This document shows positions 7,801 through 13,884 of a DNA stretch of 13,954 nt, one piece after another. The stretch is from CAYJFX01 sp964370315 (lineage in GTDB: Bacteria; Spirochaetota; Spirochaetia; Treponematales; Treponemataceae). Each line of letters begins with the position of its first letter. Positions within the stretch are counted from its first letter, which is position 1. Both the position numbers and the translations under genes were made by a program. The notes beneath the pieces were generated by a model, which saw nothing but the letters and a program-made list of their open reading frames with translations, had not been told where the DNA came from and did no database searches. The stretch is taken from assembly GCA_964370315.1 (NCBI GenBank), contig CAYJIS010000050.1:1-13954 (forward strand). Direction: 5' to 3'.

Positions 7801-7893
7801 TAATTACTAGTTACGAATTACGAATGTGGCGGGTAGAGCCTTTCTGTCATTGCTTGCGCGAAGTCGAAGGATCTTATCCGCGGATTGCGCAAG
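7801..7893. repeat. Composite intergenic repeat, copy 2
   Basis: This tract starts 10 nt after the kinase stop. Bases 7802-7821 (AATTACTAGTTACGAATTAC) differ at one position from 13788-13807. A unit at 7836-7874 (GAGCC, TTTCTGTCAT, then GTCGAAGGATCT) matches the unit at 787-823 at both ends but has a different centre. CTTGCGC (7853-7859) pairs with GCGCAAG (7887-7893), enclosing a 10-bp palindrome ATCCGCGGAT (7876-7885). No gene is supported between 7792 and 8037. Apart from this element and the modF promoter I see nothing there. Confidence 0.6.
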
Positions 7894-8002
7894 AATTAAT
7901 GGGATTTCTTTTGGTACTACAGAAAACTGAATTTTAAAGTGGAATGTAATGCAGTTCACCCAGGCCCTTAACGCTTTTTAAACATACAATATAAGATAAC
8001 GA

Positions 8003-8031
8003 TTGCAAAAAAAAATAATCTGTGCTACTCT
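8003..8031 (+). promoter_or_regulatory. Promoter abutting the modF-like gene (leaderless)
   Basis: TTGCAA at 8003-8008, a 17-bp spacer, and an extended -10 TGCTACTCT with TACTCT at 8026-8031. ATG 8038 begins 6 nt later, the same geometry as at 6104-6139, and no Shine-Dalgarno sequence is present. A lone ATAACG hexamer at 7996-8001, touching the -35, resembles half of the operator at 12688-12717 but has no partner at the right distance. Confidence 0.6.
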
Positions 8032-8037
8032 TAACAC

Positions 8038-9480
8038 ATGAATTCAAACGACATCCCAACAATACACGAACTCTCTCAAAAGCTTCTCTTTTCAAATGAC
8101 TCGTGGTGTATAGTAGGGAAGTCAACGAAAATAAAACAATCCTTCTTTAATTCACTTATTTCAAAAGAATCATCTGTTGTGTCGTTAGAACTTGCAACAA
8201 ATGTAATAATGGATGAGAGAAAAAATGATGATAGCGAGTTTGTAGAAGGCGGAATAGATGCTGGACGTACTGTTTTAAAATATTTATCAGCATTTGGAAA
8301 AGATGACATTCTTGAAACACATCCTGCTGTGGCTCTTTGTGGAATTGAACATATCTTACATAGGGGCTTAAAATATCTATCAACAGGTGAGATGAGGAGA
8401 ACTCTTTTTTGTAAAGCACTTTTAGAAAATCACAAACTAATGCTTTTACATGAGCCTTTTGCTGGTCTCGATATTGAATCTCATACTGCTTTTTTTAACT
8501 ACATAGATTCTCTCGTAAGCACAAAACAACGGCGAATCATTCTTAATGTTGAAAGATTTGTCGATTGTAGCAGCGCAATTGAAAACATCATTGAGTTTTC
8601 AGATGATGCCATATCTTTTGTAGGAAATCGAGCTGAATATGAAACTATTCTTCAAAAACGAAAAAGGGAACATGTTCAAGAAGATGATGTCAATAAACAA
8701 AGATTTTTAGCCGAGTTTGATGATATTGCAGACGAAAGTGAAACTATACTGCATAACCATGAACAGATAGATGAAAAAAAAGAATTGGTTCGTTTTAATA
8801 ATGTAAATGTAGGCTGGGGTGACAATAACGTTTTGCAAGGCGTTAATTGGACTCTCAATGAAGGAGAGCATACCCTAATACGGGGACCAAATGGTTCTGG
8901 AAAAACAACACTATTAGAATTAATAACAGGAGATAATACACAAGTTTATTGTAATGACATTTGGCTTTTTGGGAAAAAAAGAGGGAGCGGCGAATCTATT
9001 TGGGATATAAAAAAGAATATAGGAATTGTTTCTTATAAACTACATGTCGAATATAAGCTTTTAGGTGGAATAGATATTGAAGCTGTTTTATTATCTGGTT
9101 TTCATGATACAATAGGATTATACGAACAGCGCTCAGAGGTAGAACAAAAAATAGTTGCAAAGTGGCTTCATCTTGGAGGCTTTGAAGGAATGGAACATAG
9201 TAATTTTGCAAGACTTTCATATGGTGAACAGAGAATGCTTTTAATATTACGAGCAGCTGTTAAACAGGCCCCAATACTCATTTTAGACGAACCCTGTCAT
9301 GGCTTAGATGAACAATGGAGAGAAAAAACACTTTGCCTTTTAGAAAATATTGCACAAAAAGGGTATAGCACGATTCTACATGTAACACATGATGTAACAG
9401 AAGTGCGTGCTTTTGAAAAACATATTATGGAATTTTCCCCTGGAGTTTTTCCGACAATTAAAATTTCTATAAACAACTAG
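8038..9480 (+). CDS. modF: ModF-like double ABC ATPase with degenerate first nucleotide site
   Basis: The 480-residue protein aligns along its length with E. coli ModF (PhrA), a tandem ABC ATPase encoded next to modE: shared stretches include KYLSTGEMRRTLFCKALL and LFGKKRGSGESIWDIKK. There are no membrane segments, so it is a soluble cytoplasmic protein; the biochemical role of ModF is unsettled. The first ATPase domain is damaged. Walker A reads GKSTKIKQ at 27-34, keeping only Gly27 and Lys33, and Walker B is LLHEP with His138 for Asp; the signature LSTGE (114-118) and Glu139 remain. The second domain is canonical: GPNGSGKT at 283-290, LSYGEQR at 393-399, Asp417-Glu418 and H-loop His451. ATP hydrolysis is therefore expected at one site only. 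A charged linker joins the domains at about 205-250. The TAG stop overlaps that of the convergent gene. Confidence 0.85.
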   Translation: MNSNDIPTIHELSQKLLFSNDSWCIVGKSTKIKQSFFNSLISKESSVVSLELATNVIMDERKNDDSEFVEGGIDAGRTVLKYLSAFGKDDILETHPAVALCGIEHILHRGLKYLSTGEMRRTLFCKALLENHKLMLLHEPFAGLDIESHTAFFNYIDSLVSTKQRRIILNVERFVDCSSAIENIIEFSDDAISFVGNRAEYETILQKRKREHVQEDDVNKQRFLAEFDDIADESETILHNHEQIDEKKELVRFNNVNVGWGDNNVLQGVNWTLNEGEHTLIRGPNGSGKTTLLELITGDNTQVYCNDIWLFGKKRGSGESIWDIKKNIGIVSYKLHVEYKLLGGIDIEAVLLSGFHDTIGLYEQRSEVEQKIVAKWLHLGGFEGMEHSNFARLSYGEQRMLLILRAAVKQAPILILDEPCHGLDEQWREKTLCLLENIAQKGYSTILHVTHDVTEVRAFEKHIMEFSPGVFPTIKISINN

Positions 9481-10757
9481 TTTTTTTGAAGCATAATATT
9501 GATTTGGGTTTGTCTATATAATCTTTGAGCAAGTAAACGAGATAGGAATATCGCATAATGTGGATTTTTTCTAATAAGGTTTATAAAACCTGATTTTGGA
9601 ATTTTAATTAACCGGCCTTTTCCTACTGACAAAATTGCTGCAGAGCGCCTATCATTTAATAAAAATGACATTTCACCTATAAACATATCTTTGGGTGTTA
9701 ATACTGAAACAAGCTTTCTATTAACGTAAACTGCATATTTTCCAGAAACAATAAAAAAGAGGTTATTGCTTGTTTCATTTTGCTTACAAACTACTTCTTT
9801 ATCTTTATATTCAATTGCTGAGTAAGATGAAATAAGCAGAGGTACTGTATTTACTTGGTTTTGGGTACTTGGTAATGAAAAGCTAACCTCATTTCCCTTT
9901 TCATTGTATCGTAGGTTTTTTACAAAACTTTGACTAATTTTAACACCCATTCCGTGTCGACCTACTTTTGCTTTTTCATTTAAGCGTTTCTTCCAATCAA
10001 AACCTTCACCATCATCTCGAATCGTAAATTCTGAAGAATTTTTTTGTAGAGTATATGTAATGTAAATATTTTTTTTTGCTATATTAGGATCTTTATTTCT
10101 TTCTGCAATAAGGTCCAAAATATCATTTCCTTTTTCGAGCCATTGCGTTTTTTCTTCATAGTCGATCCCACAGTTTCCATGTTCAAGTGCATTGAATAAA
10201 AGCTCCATAAGAACCGTTTGCAACTTATAGCGTGAATCTAAATCTATGTAGTTAGAACTATATAAGTAATTTAACAAAAAGTTTGTATACACTTGAATAT
10301 CAAATGCGTTGTTTTTACTAACAAAAGACCATGACTCATTTTCTCCAAAACTATCTTGCATGCCACGGCTGTATAAGAACTGCTGATTTTGTAGTAGTAT
10401 TCTAAGTAATCTTGGAAAATTTTCAACAAAATGTCTTCTCGTTTGTACGATAACAATATTGCTATTCTTTAAGTTTTCAATTTGTTGTACTTGGCTATTG
10501 TTTTTTGCTATAGCGATAATACCACCATTATATAGCCATGGATCTTCACCAATTGCGTGAAGTATATTACTCCACCGTATCTGCGGCGATGAAAAATCAA
10601 TAATTTTTATTTCGGGTAATTCATAATAAATATTTCTTAGTACTTCTTCAGTGCTTACACAAAAGTCAAAATCAAATATTGCAGAATATTTTTTTTGCGT
10701 ATGTTCAATAGCACGCTTTATTTTTTCATTTGCTGAGGCAATTAGTATTTTTTTCAC
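9477..10757 (-). CDS. Fusion regulator: receiver-like, HATPase (anti-sigma kinase type) and cyclic-nucleotide-binding domains
   Basis: I start this gene at GTG 10757 (426 residues), preceded by GGAG 6 nt upstream. A TTG at 10802 in the same frame is the -35 box of its promoter. Residues 1-120 resemble a response-regulator receiver (MKKILIASANEK; Asp54 in IKIIDFSSP at the usual phosphorylation position) but lack the N-terminal acidic pair. Residues about 150-285 form an RsbW/SpoIIAB-like HATPase: N-box MELLFNALEHGN with Glu185 and Asn189, G1 box DDGEGFD at 248-254, and GRHGMGVKI at 266-274. Residues about 310-415 are a Crp-type cNMP-binding domain with FIGEMSFLLNDRRSAA, containing the Gly-Glu and Arg-Ser-Ala of the phosphate-binding cassette. 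No DNA-binding helix-turn-helix follows. Likely a switchable protein kinase or anti-sigma-type regulator controlled by a cyclic nucleotide; the partner is unknown. Confidence 0.82.
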   Translation of the reverse strand: MKKILIASANEKIKRAIEHTQKKYSAIFDFDFCVSTEEVLRNIYYELPEIKIIDFSSPQIRWSNILHAIGEDPWLYNGGIIAIAKNNSQVQQIENLKNSNIVIVQTRRHFVENFPRLLRILLQNQQFLYSRGMQDSFGENESWSFVSKNNAFDIQVYTNFLLNYLYSSNYIDLDSRYKLQTVLMELLFNALEHGNCGIDYEEKTQWLEKGNDILDLIAERNKDPNIAKKNIYITYTLQKNSSEFTIRDDGEGFDWKKRLNEKAKVGRHGMGVKISQSFVKNLRYNEKGNEVSFSLPSTQNQVNTVPLLISSYSAIEYKDKEVVCKQNETSNNLFFIVSGKYAVYVNRKLVSVLTPKDMFIGEMSFLLNDRRSAAILSVGKGRLIKIPKSGFINLIRKNPHYAIFLSRLLAQRLYRQTQINIMLQKN

Positions 10758-10773
10758 ATTCTTCTCCGATAAT

Positions 10774-10802
10774 AGTATACTACAAAGACTAGTATTTTTC
10801 AA
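10774..10802 (-). promoter_or_regulatory. Promoter of the receiver/HATPase/cNMP gene
   Basis: On the minus strand, TTGAAA at 10802-10797, a 17-bp spacer, and TATACT at 10779-10774. The start near 10767 gives a leader of only about 10 nt that contains the GGAG ribosome site. This places the gene in its own unit, although it lies 105 nt downstream of the transporter ATPase on the same strand. No terminator was seen between them. Confidence 0.7.
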
Positions 10803-10862
10803 TGTATAAAGTCTTAATATAGTACTTTTTTATTAATCAATGAGGGTAAATACTGGATATAG

Positions 10863-11639
10863 CTATGTAGATACACAGATAGTTCGTAATGTATTGGTAC
10901 TATCTCGCGTTGTTACTAACTCAATAGGTAATCCATAGGCAGCACTTAAATTAATTGATGTAAGGATTTCTGCAGTTTTACCAAATGCAATAGCTTTGCC
11001 ATGTTTTAATATTAAGGACTTGTCGGCATATATAAACGGATGATTTAAATCATGACTAGAAACAAGTATTGAGTATCCTTGTTCTGATAACTCTTTTATT
11101 GTTGATATCACAAGATGTTGGTTATAGTAATCTAAGCTTGCAGTTGGTTCATCCATGAGCAGAATTTGGGCATTTTGACAAAGAGCTCTAGCTATTAAAA
11201 CCATTTGTTTCCAACCACTACTTAAACTATCATAGTATTCATTTTCTAAGTGCTCCATATGCAATTTTTTTAGGGTATTTTGAGCATATACTATATCTTT
11301 TTCACTTGGCATTGAAAATCCCTTTATATGAGCACTTCGTCCCATGAGTACCATATCTAAGACTGTAATGGGAAAACTTATCGTGTTCTGCTGTGGGATA
11401 TATGCAAGCAAAGTTGAAATTTCTTGCTTTGAATATGATGTGTTTTCTCGCCCATTAATATAAATTGTACCACTTGTTTTTTTAATTATACCTAAAATTA
11501 ATTTAATTAAACTTGTTTTCCCAGATCCATTTGCTCCTACTAATGCAAGAACTTCTCCGTTGTCTAGAGTAAATGAAATAGACTTACAAACTTCTTTTTT
11601 ATCGTATCCACCACTAAGGGTATCTATACGTAATTTCAT
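10863..11639 (-). CDS. FecE/BtuD-type ABC transporter ATPase, possibly molybdate (MolC-like)
   Basis: This is the 258-residue cytoplasmic ATPase of a metal-chelate-type importer. Visible motifs: Walker A GANGSGKT at 35-42, Q-loop YIPQQ at 80-84, signature LSSGWKQ at 139-145, Walker B LLMDEP with Asp163-Glu164, D-loop Asp170, and H-loop His196 in SSHDLN. The signature has Ser in place of the first Gly of LSGG, a mild deviation that should not abolish function. Its ATG overlaps the stop of the permease in ATGA, so the two are translationally coupled. With the permease and the divergent lipoprotein it makes a complete type II importer. Family membership would normally suggest iron, haem or cobalamin. 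The adjacent operator, the ModE-like fragment and the ModF homologue point to molybdate or tungstate instead, as in MolABC. Confidence 0.9.
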   Translation of the reverse strand: MKLRIDTLSGGYDKKEVCKSISFTLDNGEVLALVGANGSGKTSLIKLILGIIKKTSGTIYINGRENTSYSKQEISTLLAYIPQQNTISFPITVLDMVLMGRSAHIKGFSMPSEKDIVYAQNTLKKLHMEHLENEYYDSLSSGWKQMVLIARALCQNAQILLMDEPTASLDYYNQHLVISTIKELSEQGYSILVSSHDLNHPFIYADKSLILKHGKAIAFGKTAEILTSINLSAAYGLPIELVTTRDSTNTLRTICVST

Positions 11640-12661
11640 TGAGATGTTCCTTTAACTCGAGAAGTTGGCTTTTTTATTATGAGCATTAAAAAAAAGATTC
11701 CTCCCAATATAGATGTAAAAATTCCTATAGGAACTTCTGTTGAAAAAACACTTCGAATTAGTGTGTCTATAATGAGTAAAAAAACTGAGCCTAATACAAA
11801 CGAAGAAGGAATTACATGGCGATAATTACTACCAAAGATAAATCGTGCTATATGAGGTATCATTAATCCAATCCAGCCGATAATACCAGATAGGCAAACA
11901 GCAGCAGAAGTTAATAGGGTTGAAGCGCAAATAATAATTAAATTCCATTTTGTCGGATGTATTCCTAAACTACTCGCTTCATCATCATCAAGCATTAGTA
12001 TGTTTAATTTCCACCGTGCAATAAAAAGTATTATGAATCCAATAGTGATAGGAATAAGACTTATTAGCACATTTTGCATAGTAATTTTAGAAAAGCTTCC
12101 CATTAGCCAAAAGGTAATTTCTGGAAGGGCATCATTTGGATCTGATATATATTTAATCATAGAAACGATGGATGTACAAATAGAACCTATAACAGTTCCA
12201 GATAAAATGATAGAAACAGTTTTTTGAAGCCGTGTTTTTTGGCTTATTACATAGGATATACTCGTTGCTAAAATACCGAATAAAAAGGCTACCACTTGAG
12301 TTACAATAAGACTTTGATTAAGTAAAATGGCAAAGGCGGCTCCGACACTCGCGCCGGATGTTACTCCAAGTATATCAGGTGAAACGAGAGGGTTCTTAAA
12401 CATTCCTTGATATGCAGAACCCGAAACAGACAAGGATGCACCAACGAGCATAGTGGCCAAAACCCTAGGAAGTCTAATATTGTATACTATATTGGATACT
12501 TGCCTGTCTTGTGTAGGTAACAAAAAGAGCGCCCTAATAGTATCCTGAAAGCTCATCTTATAGTAGCCTATGGTAAGAGAAAGAAAGGCGAGAAAAAGCA
12601 TCCCAAAAAATAGTATCAGTATGTGCATCGATTTTTTTTTATTTTCATTTATTCTTGACAT
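11636..12661 (-). CDS. FecCD/BtuC-type ABC transporter permease, possibly molybdate (MolB-like)
   Basis: The 341-residue membrane protein is of usual FecCD length, with about ten hydrophobic segments starting with SMHILILFFGMLFLAFL. The family hallmark region RLPRVLATMLVGASLSVSG is followed by AYQGMFKNPLVSPDILGV, and the conserved GWIGLMIPHIARFI segment lies towards the C-terminus. It forms the homodimeric inner-membrane channel that accepts substrate from the lipoprotein encoded divergently and is powered by the coupled downstream ATPase. Start ATG 12661 has only a weak GAGA ribosome site. A minus-strand promoter at 12706-12734 gives a leader of about 38 nt. The -35 box of the opposite promoter overlaps its first two codons. 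Confidence 0.93.
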   Translation of the reverse strand: MSRINENKKKSMHILILFFGMLFLAFLSLTIGYYKMSFQDTIRALFLLPTQDRQVSNIVYNIRLPRVLATMLVGASLSVSGSAYQGMFKNPLVSPDILGVTSGASVGAAFAILLNQSLIVTQVVAFLFGILATSISYVISQKTRLQKTVSIILSGTVIGSICTSIVSMIKYISDPNDALPEITFWLMGSFSKITMQNVLISLIPITIGFIILFIARWKLNILMLDDDEASSLGIHPTKWNLIIICASTLLTSAAVCLSGIIGWIGLMIPHIARFIFGSNYRHVIPSSFVLGSVFLLIIDTLIRSVFSTEVPIGIFTSILGGIFFLMLIIKKPTSRVKGTSQ

Positions 12662-12683
12662 TCGTTTATTCTCATGGTATCAT
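12655..12683 (+). promoter_or_regulatory. Promoter of the substrate-binding lipoprotein gene
   Basis: TTGACA at 12655-12660, a 17-bp spacer, and TATCAT at 12678-12683 with an extended TGG directly before it. The predicted start is near 12690, inside the left half of the inverted repeat, giving a leader of about 63 nt. The -35 overlaps the first codons of the permease on the other strand. Confidence 0.65.
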
Positions 12684-12687
12684 TTTA

Positions 12688-12717
12688 TAGCGTTATACTA
12701 ATAAAAGAATAACGCTA
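12688..12717. promoter_or_regulatory. Perfect inverted-repeat operator, ModE-box-like
   Basis: TAGCGTTAT (12688-12696) and ATAACGCTA (12709-12717) are perfect inverted 9-mers separated by 12 nt, with half-site centres 21 bp apart, two helical turns. The core CGTTAT-N12-ATAACG matches the ModE operator of E. coli modA as I recall it (CGTTAT, 12 nt, ATAACG). It covers the -10 of the minus promoter (12706-12711) and the predicted start points of both promoters (about 12690 and 12699), so one bound dimer could repress both transporter units. Confidence 0.72.
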
Positions 12718-12734
12718 CTTCATAAAATTGTCAA
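12706..12734 (-). promoter_or_regulatory. Promoter of the permease-ATPase operon
   Basis: On the minus strand, a consensus TTGACA at 12734-12729, a 17-bp spacer and TATTCT at 12711-12706. The predicted start is near 12699. The -10 sits between the two arms of the operator and overlaps the inner bases of the right arm. Confidence 0.78.
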
Positions 12735-12752
12735 GATAAAAAGGAACACTAG

Positions 12753-13796
12753 ATGAAAAAAATTATAGTATTATTGCTAATTGGTTTAAGCTTACTCTCA
12801 TGTGAGAGGAATACTTCAAATGAACAAGAGTCACAAAGAATTATTATTGATATGGCAAATAGAGAGGTATCTATACCAAACCAGATTAATTCAGTATTTT
12901 CAACCAATCCCATAGGTACAATATTTTTGTATACACTTGCACCTGAAAAACTTGTAGCATGGAACTTTACACCCAATGAAGATGAATTAAAATACATTGC
13001 ACCTGAATACCACAATCTTCCAGCTTTTGGCCAAGATGCTAGAGTAAACTATGAAGCCGTGCTAACTGCTAATCCCGATGTGGTTTTAGTGTATTTTCAA
13101 AATGTAAACGATAAACTATTTTCAGATATTGAAGCCTTAGAAAAAGCTCTTTCAAAACCTGTTATTGCCATAAAAGGGCAACTTGTTGATGCAGATGAAA
13201 CGTATGAGTTTTTAGGAGATTTACTGGGTGTAGAAAAAGAAGCACATAAAAGAGCAGAATATGTTCGCAGCATTTTTTTAAATACCAGTAAAACAGAAAG
13301 TGATACAGTACGTATTTATTTTGGTGATGGAATTGCATCTTTAGATACAATTCCAAAAGGTTCACCGTCGAGTCAAGAATTGGATTTAGCGGGTGTAGAA
13401 AATGTTTCAGAAGTTTCTTTTGGGTCTGAAAGTAGGGTTAGTGTTTCACCAGAGCAAATTATTACATGGAATCCTGATATTGTATTAGTGAATGGAGAGC
13501 CAAAAGAAGGCTTGTCTCAATATAAGGCTGTTGAAGATTTTTTATCTAACCCTGTATACAAGGATTTAAAAGCGGTACAAGAAAATCATGTCTACGGTGT
13601 TCCAAAAACACCCTTTAGCTGGGTTGGGCGCCCTATTGGCGTAAACAGACTTATAGGTGTGCAGTGGATTTCACATTTAGCATATGGTGGTAGCGACTTA
13701 GATTTTGAAAGCACGGTAAAAGAGTTTTATGAGCTTTTTTATCATGTTGAGCTTACAGATGAAGATTTAAGTAAATTACTAGGTACAAATTACTAG
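12753..13796 (+). CDS. Substrate-binding lipoprotein of a FecB/BtuF-type ABC importer, possibly molybdate (MolA-like)
   Basis: The 347-residue product starts with a lipoprotein signal peptide: MKKIIVLLLIGLSLLSC, lipobox LLSC with Cys17 as the predicted lipidated residue. The rest is a type III (TroA/FepB-like) binding protein: IDMANREVSIP, TLAPEKLVAWNF, a first lobe with NYEAVLTANPDVVLVY, and a second lobe with SPEQIITWNPDIVLVN. It should be membrane-anchored on the outer face of the inner membrane and deliver substrate to the divergent permease. ATG 12753 has AAGGA 7 nt upstream. The last codons and the TAG stop lie in a repeat tract (two copies of AAATTACTAG), so the C-terminal end (KLLGTNY) is repeat-derived. 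The substrate is not readable from the protein itself; molybdate or tungstate is inferred from the operator and neighbours. Confidence 0.9.
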   Translation: MKKIIVLLLIGLSLLSCERNTSNEQESQRIIIDMANREVSIPNQINSVFSTNPIGTIFLYTLAPEKLVAWNFTPNEDELKYIAPEYHNLPAFGQDARVNYEAVLTANPDVVLVYFQNVNDKLFSDIEALEKALSKPVIAIKGQLVDADETYEFLGDLLGVEKEAHKRAEYVRSIFLNTSKTESDTVRIYFGDGIASLDTIPKGSPSSQELDLAGVENVSEVSFGSESRVSVSPEQIITWNPDIVLVNGEPKEGLSQYKAVEDFLSNPVYKDLKAVQENHVYGVPKTPFSWVGRPIGVNRLIGVQWISHLAYGGSDLDFESTVKEFYELFYHVELTDEDLSKLLGTNY

Positions 13797-13823
13797 TGAC
13801 GAATTACAAGTTACAAAGTGACA
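13773..13823. repeat. Short repeat tract at the lipoprotein stop codon, copy 3
   Basis: AAATTACTAG occurs at 13773-13782 and 13787-13796, followed by degenerate copies (ACGAATTAC, AAGTTAC, AAAGTGAC). Bases 13788-13807 match 7802-7821 with one difference. The lipoprotein stop TAG (13794-13796) lies inside it. Confidence 0.55.
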
Positions 13824-13836
13824 ACAAATCTGGTGG

Positions 13837-13866
13837 TTGATGCAAAGATAAAAATCTGTGTATAAA
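13837..13866 (+). promoter_or_regulatory. Possible promoter of the ModE-like gene
   Basis: TTGATG at 13837-13842, an 18-bp spacer and TATAAA at 13861-13866. The start near 13873 would give a leader of about 12 nt that just includes the AAGGA ribosome site. Read-through from the lipoprotein gene is equally possible, since no terminator was seen between them. Confidence 0.4.
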
Positions 13867-13884
13867 AACTGTTAAGGATATATT

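Noticed and set aside
7972..8001. Second ModE-type operator before the modF-like gene
   Set aside because: ATAACG at 7996-8001 has no CGTTAT partner 12 nt away; the nearest candidate (CGCTTT at 7972) is mismatched and 18 nt away.
10808..10829. Plus-strand hairpin AAAGT...ACTTTTTT resembling a terminator
   Set aside because: The stem is only 5 A-T-rich pairs with a large loop, and no plus-strand gene ends near it.
12749..13015. Minus-strand ORF over the start of the lipoprotein gene
   Set aside because: It is antisense to a clear signal peptide and lipobox and shows no family motif.
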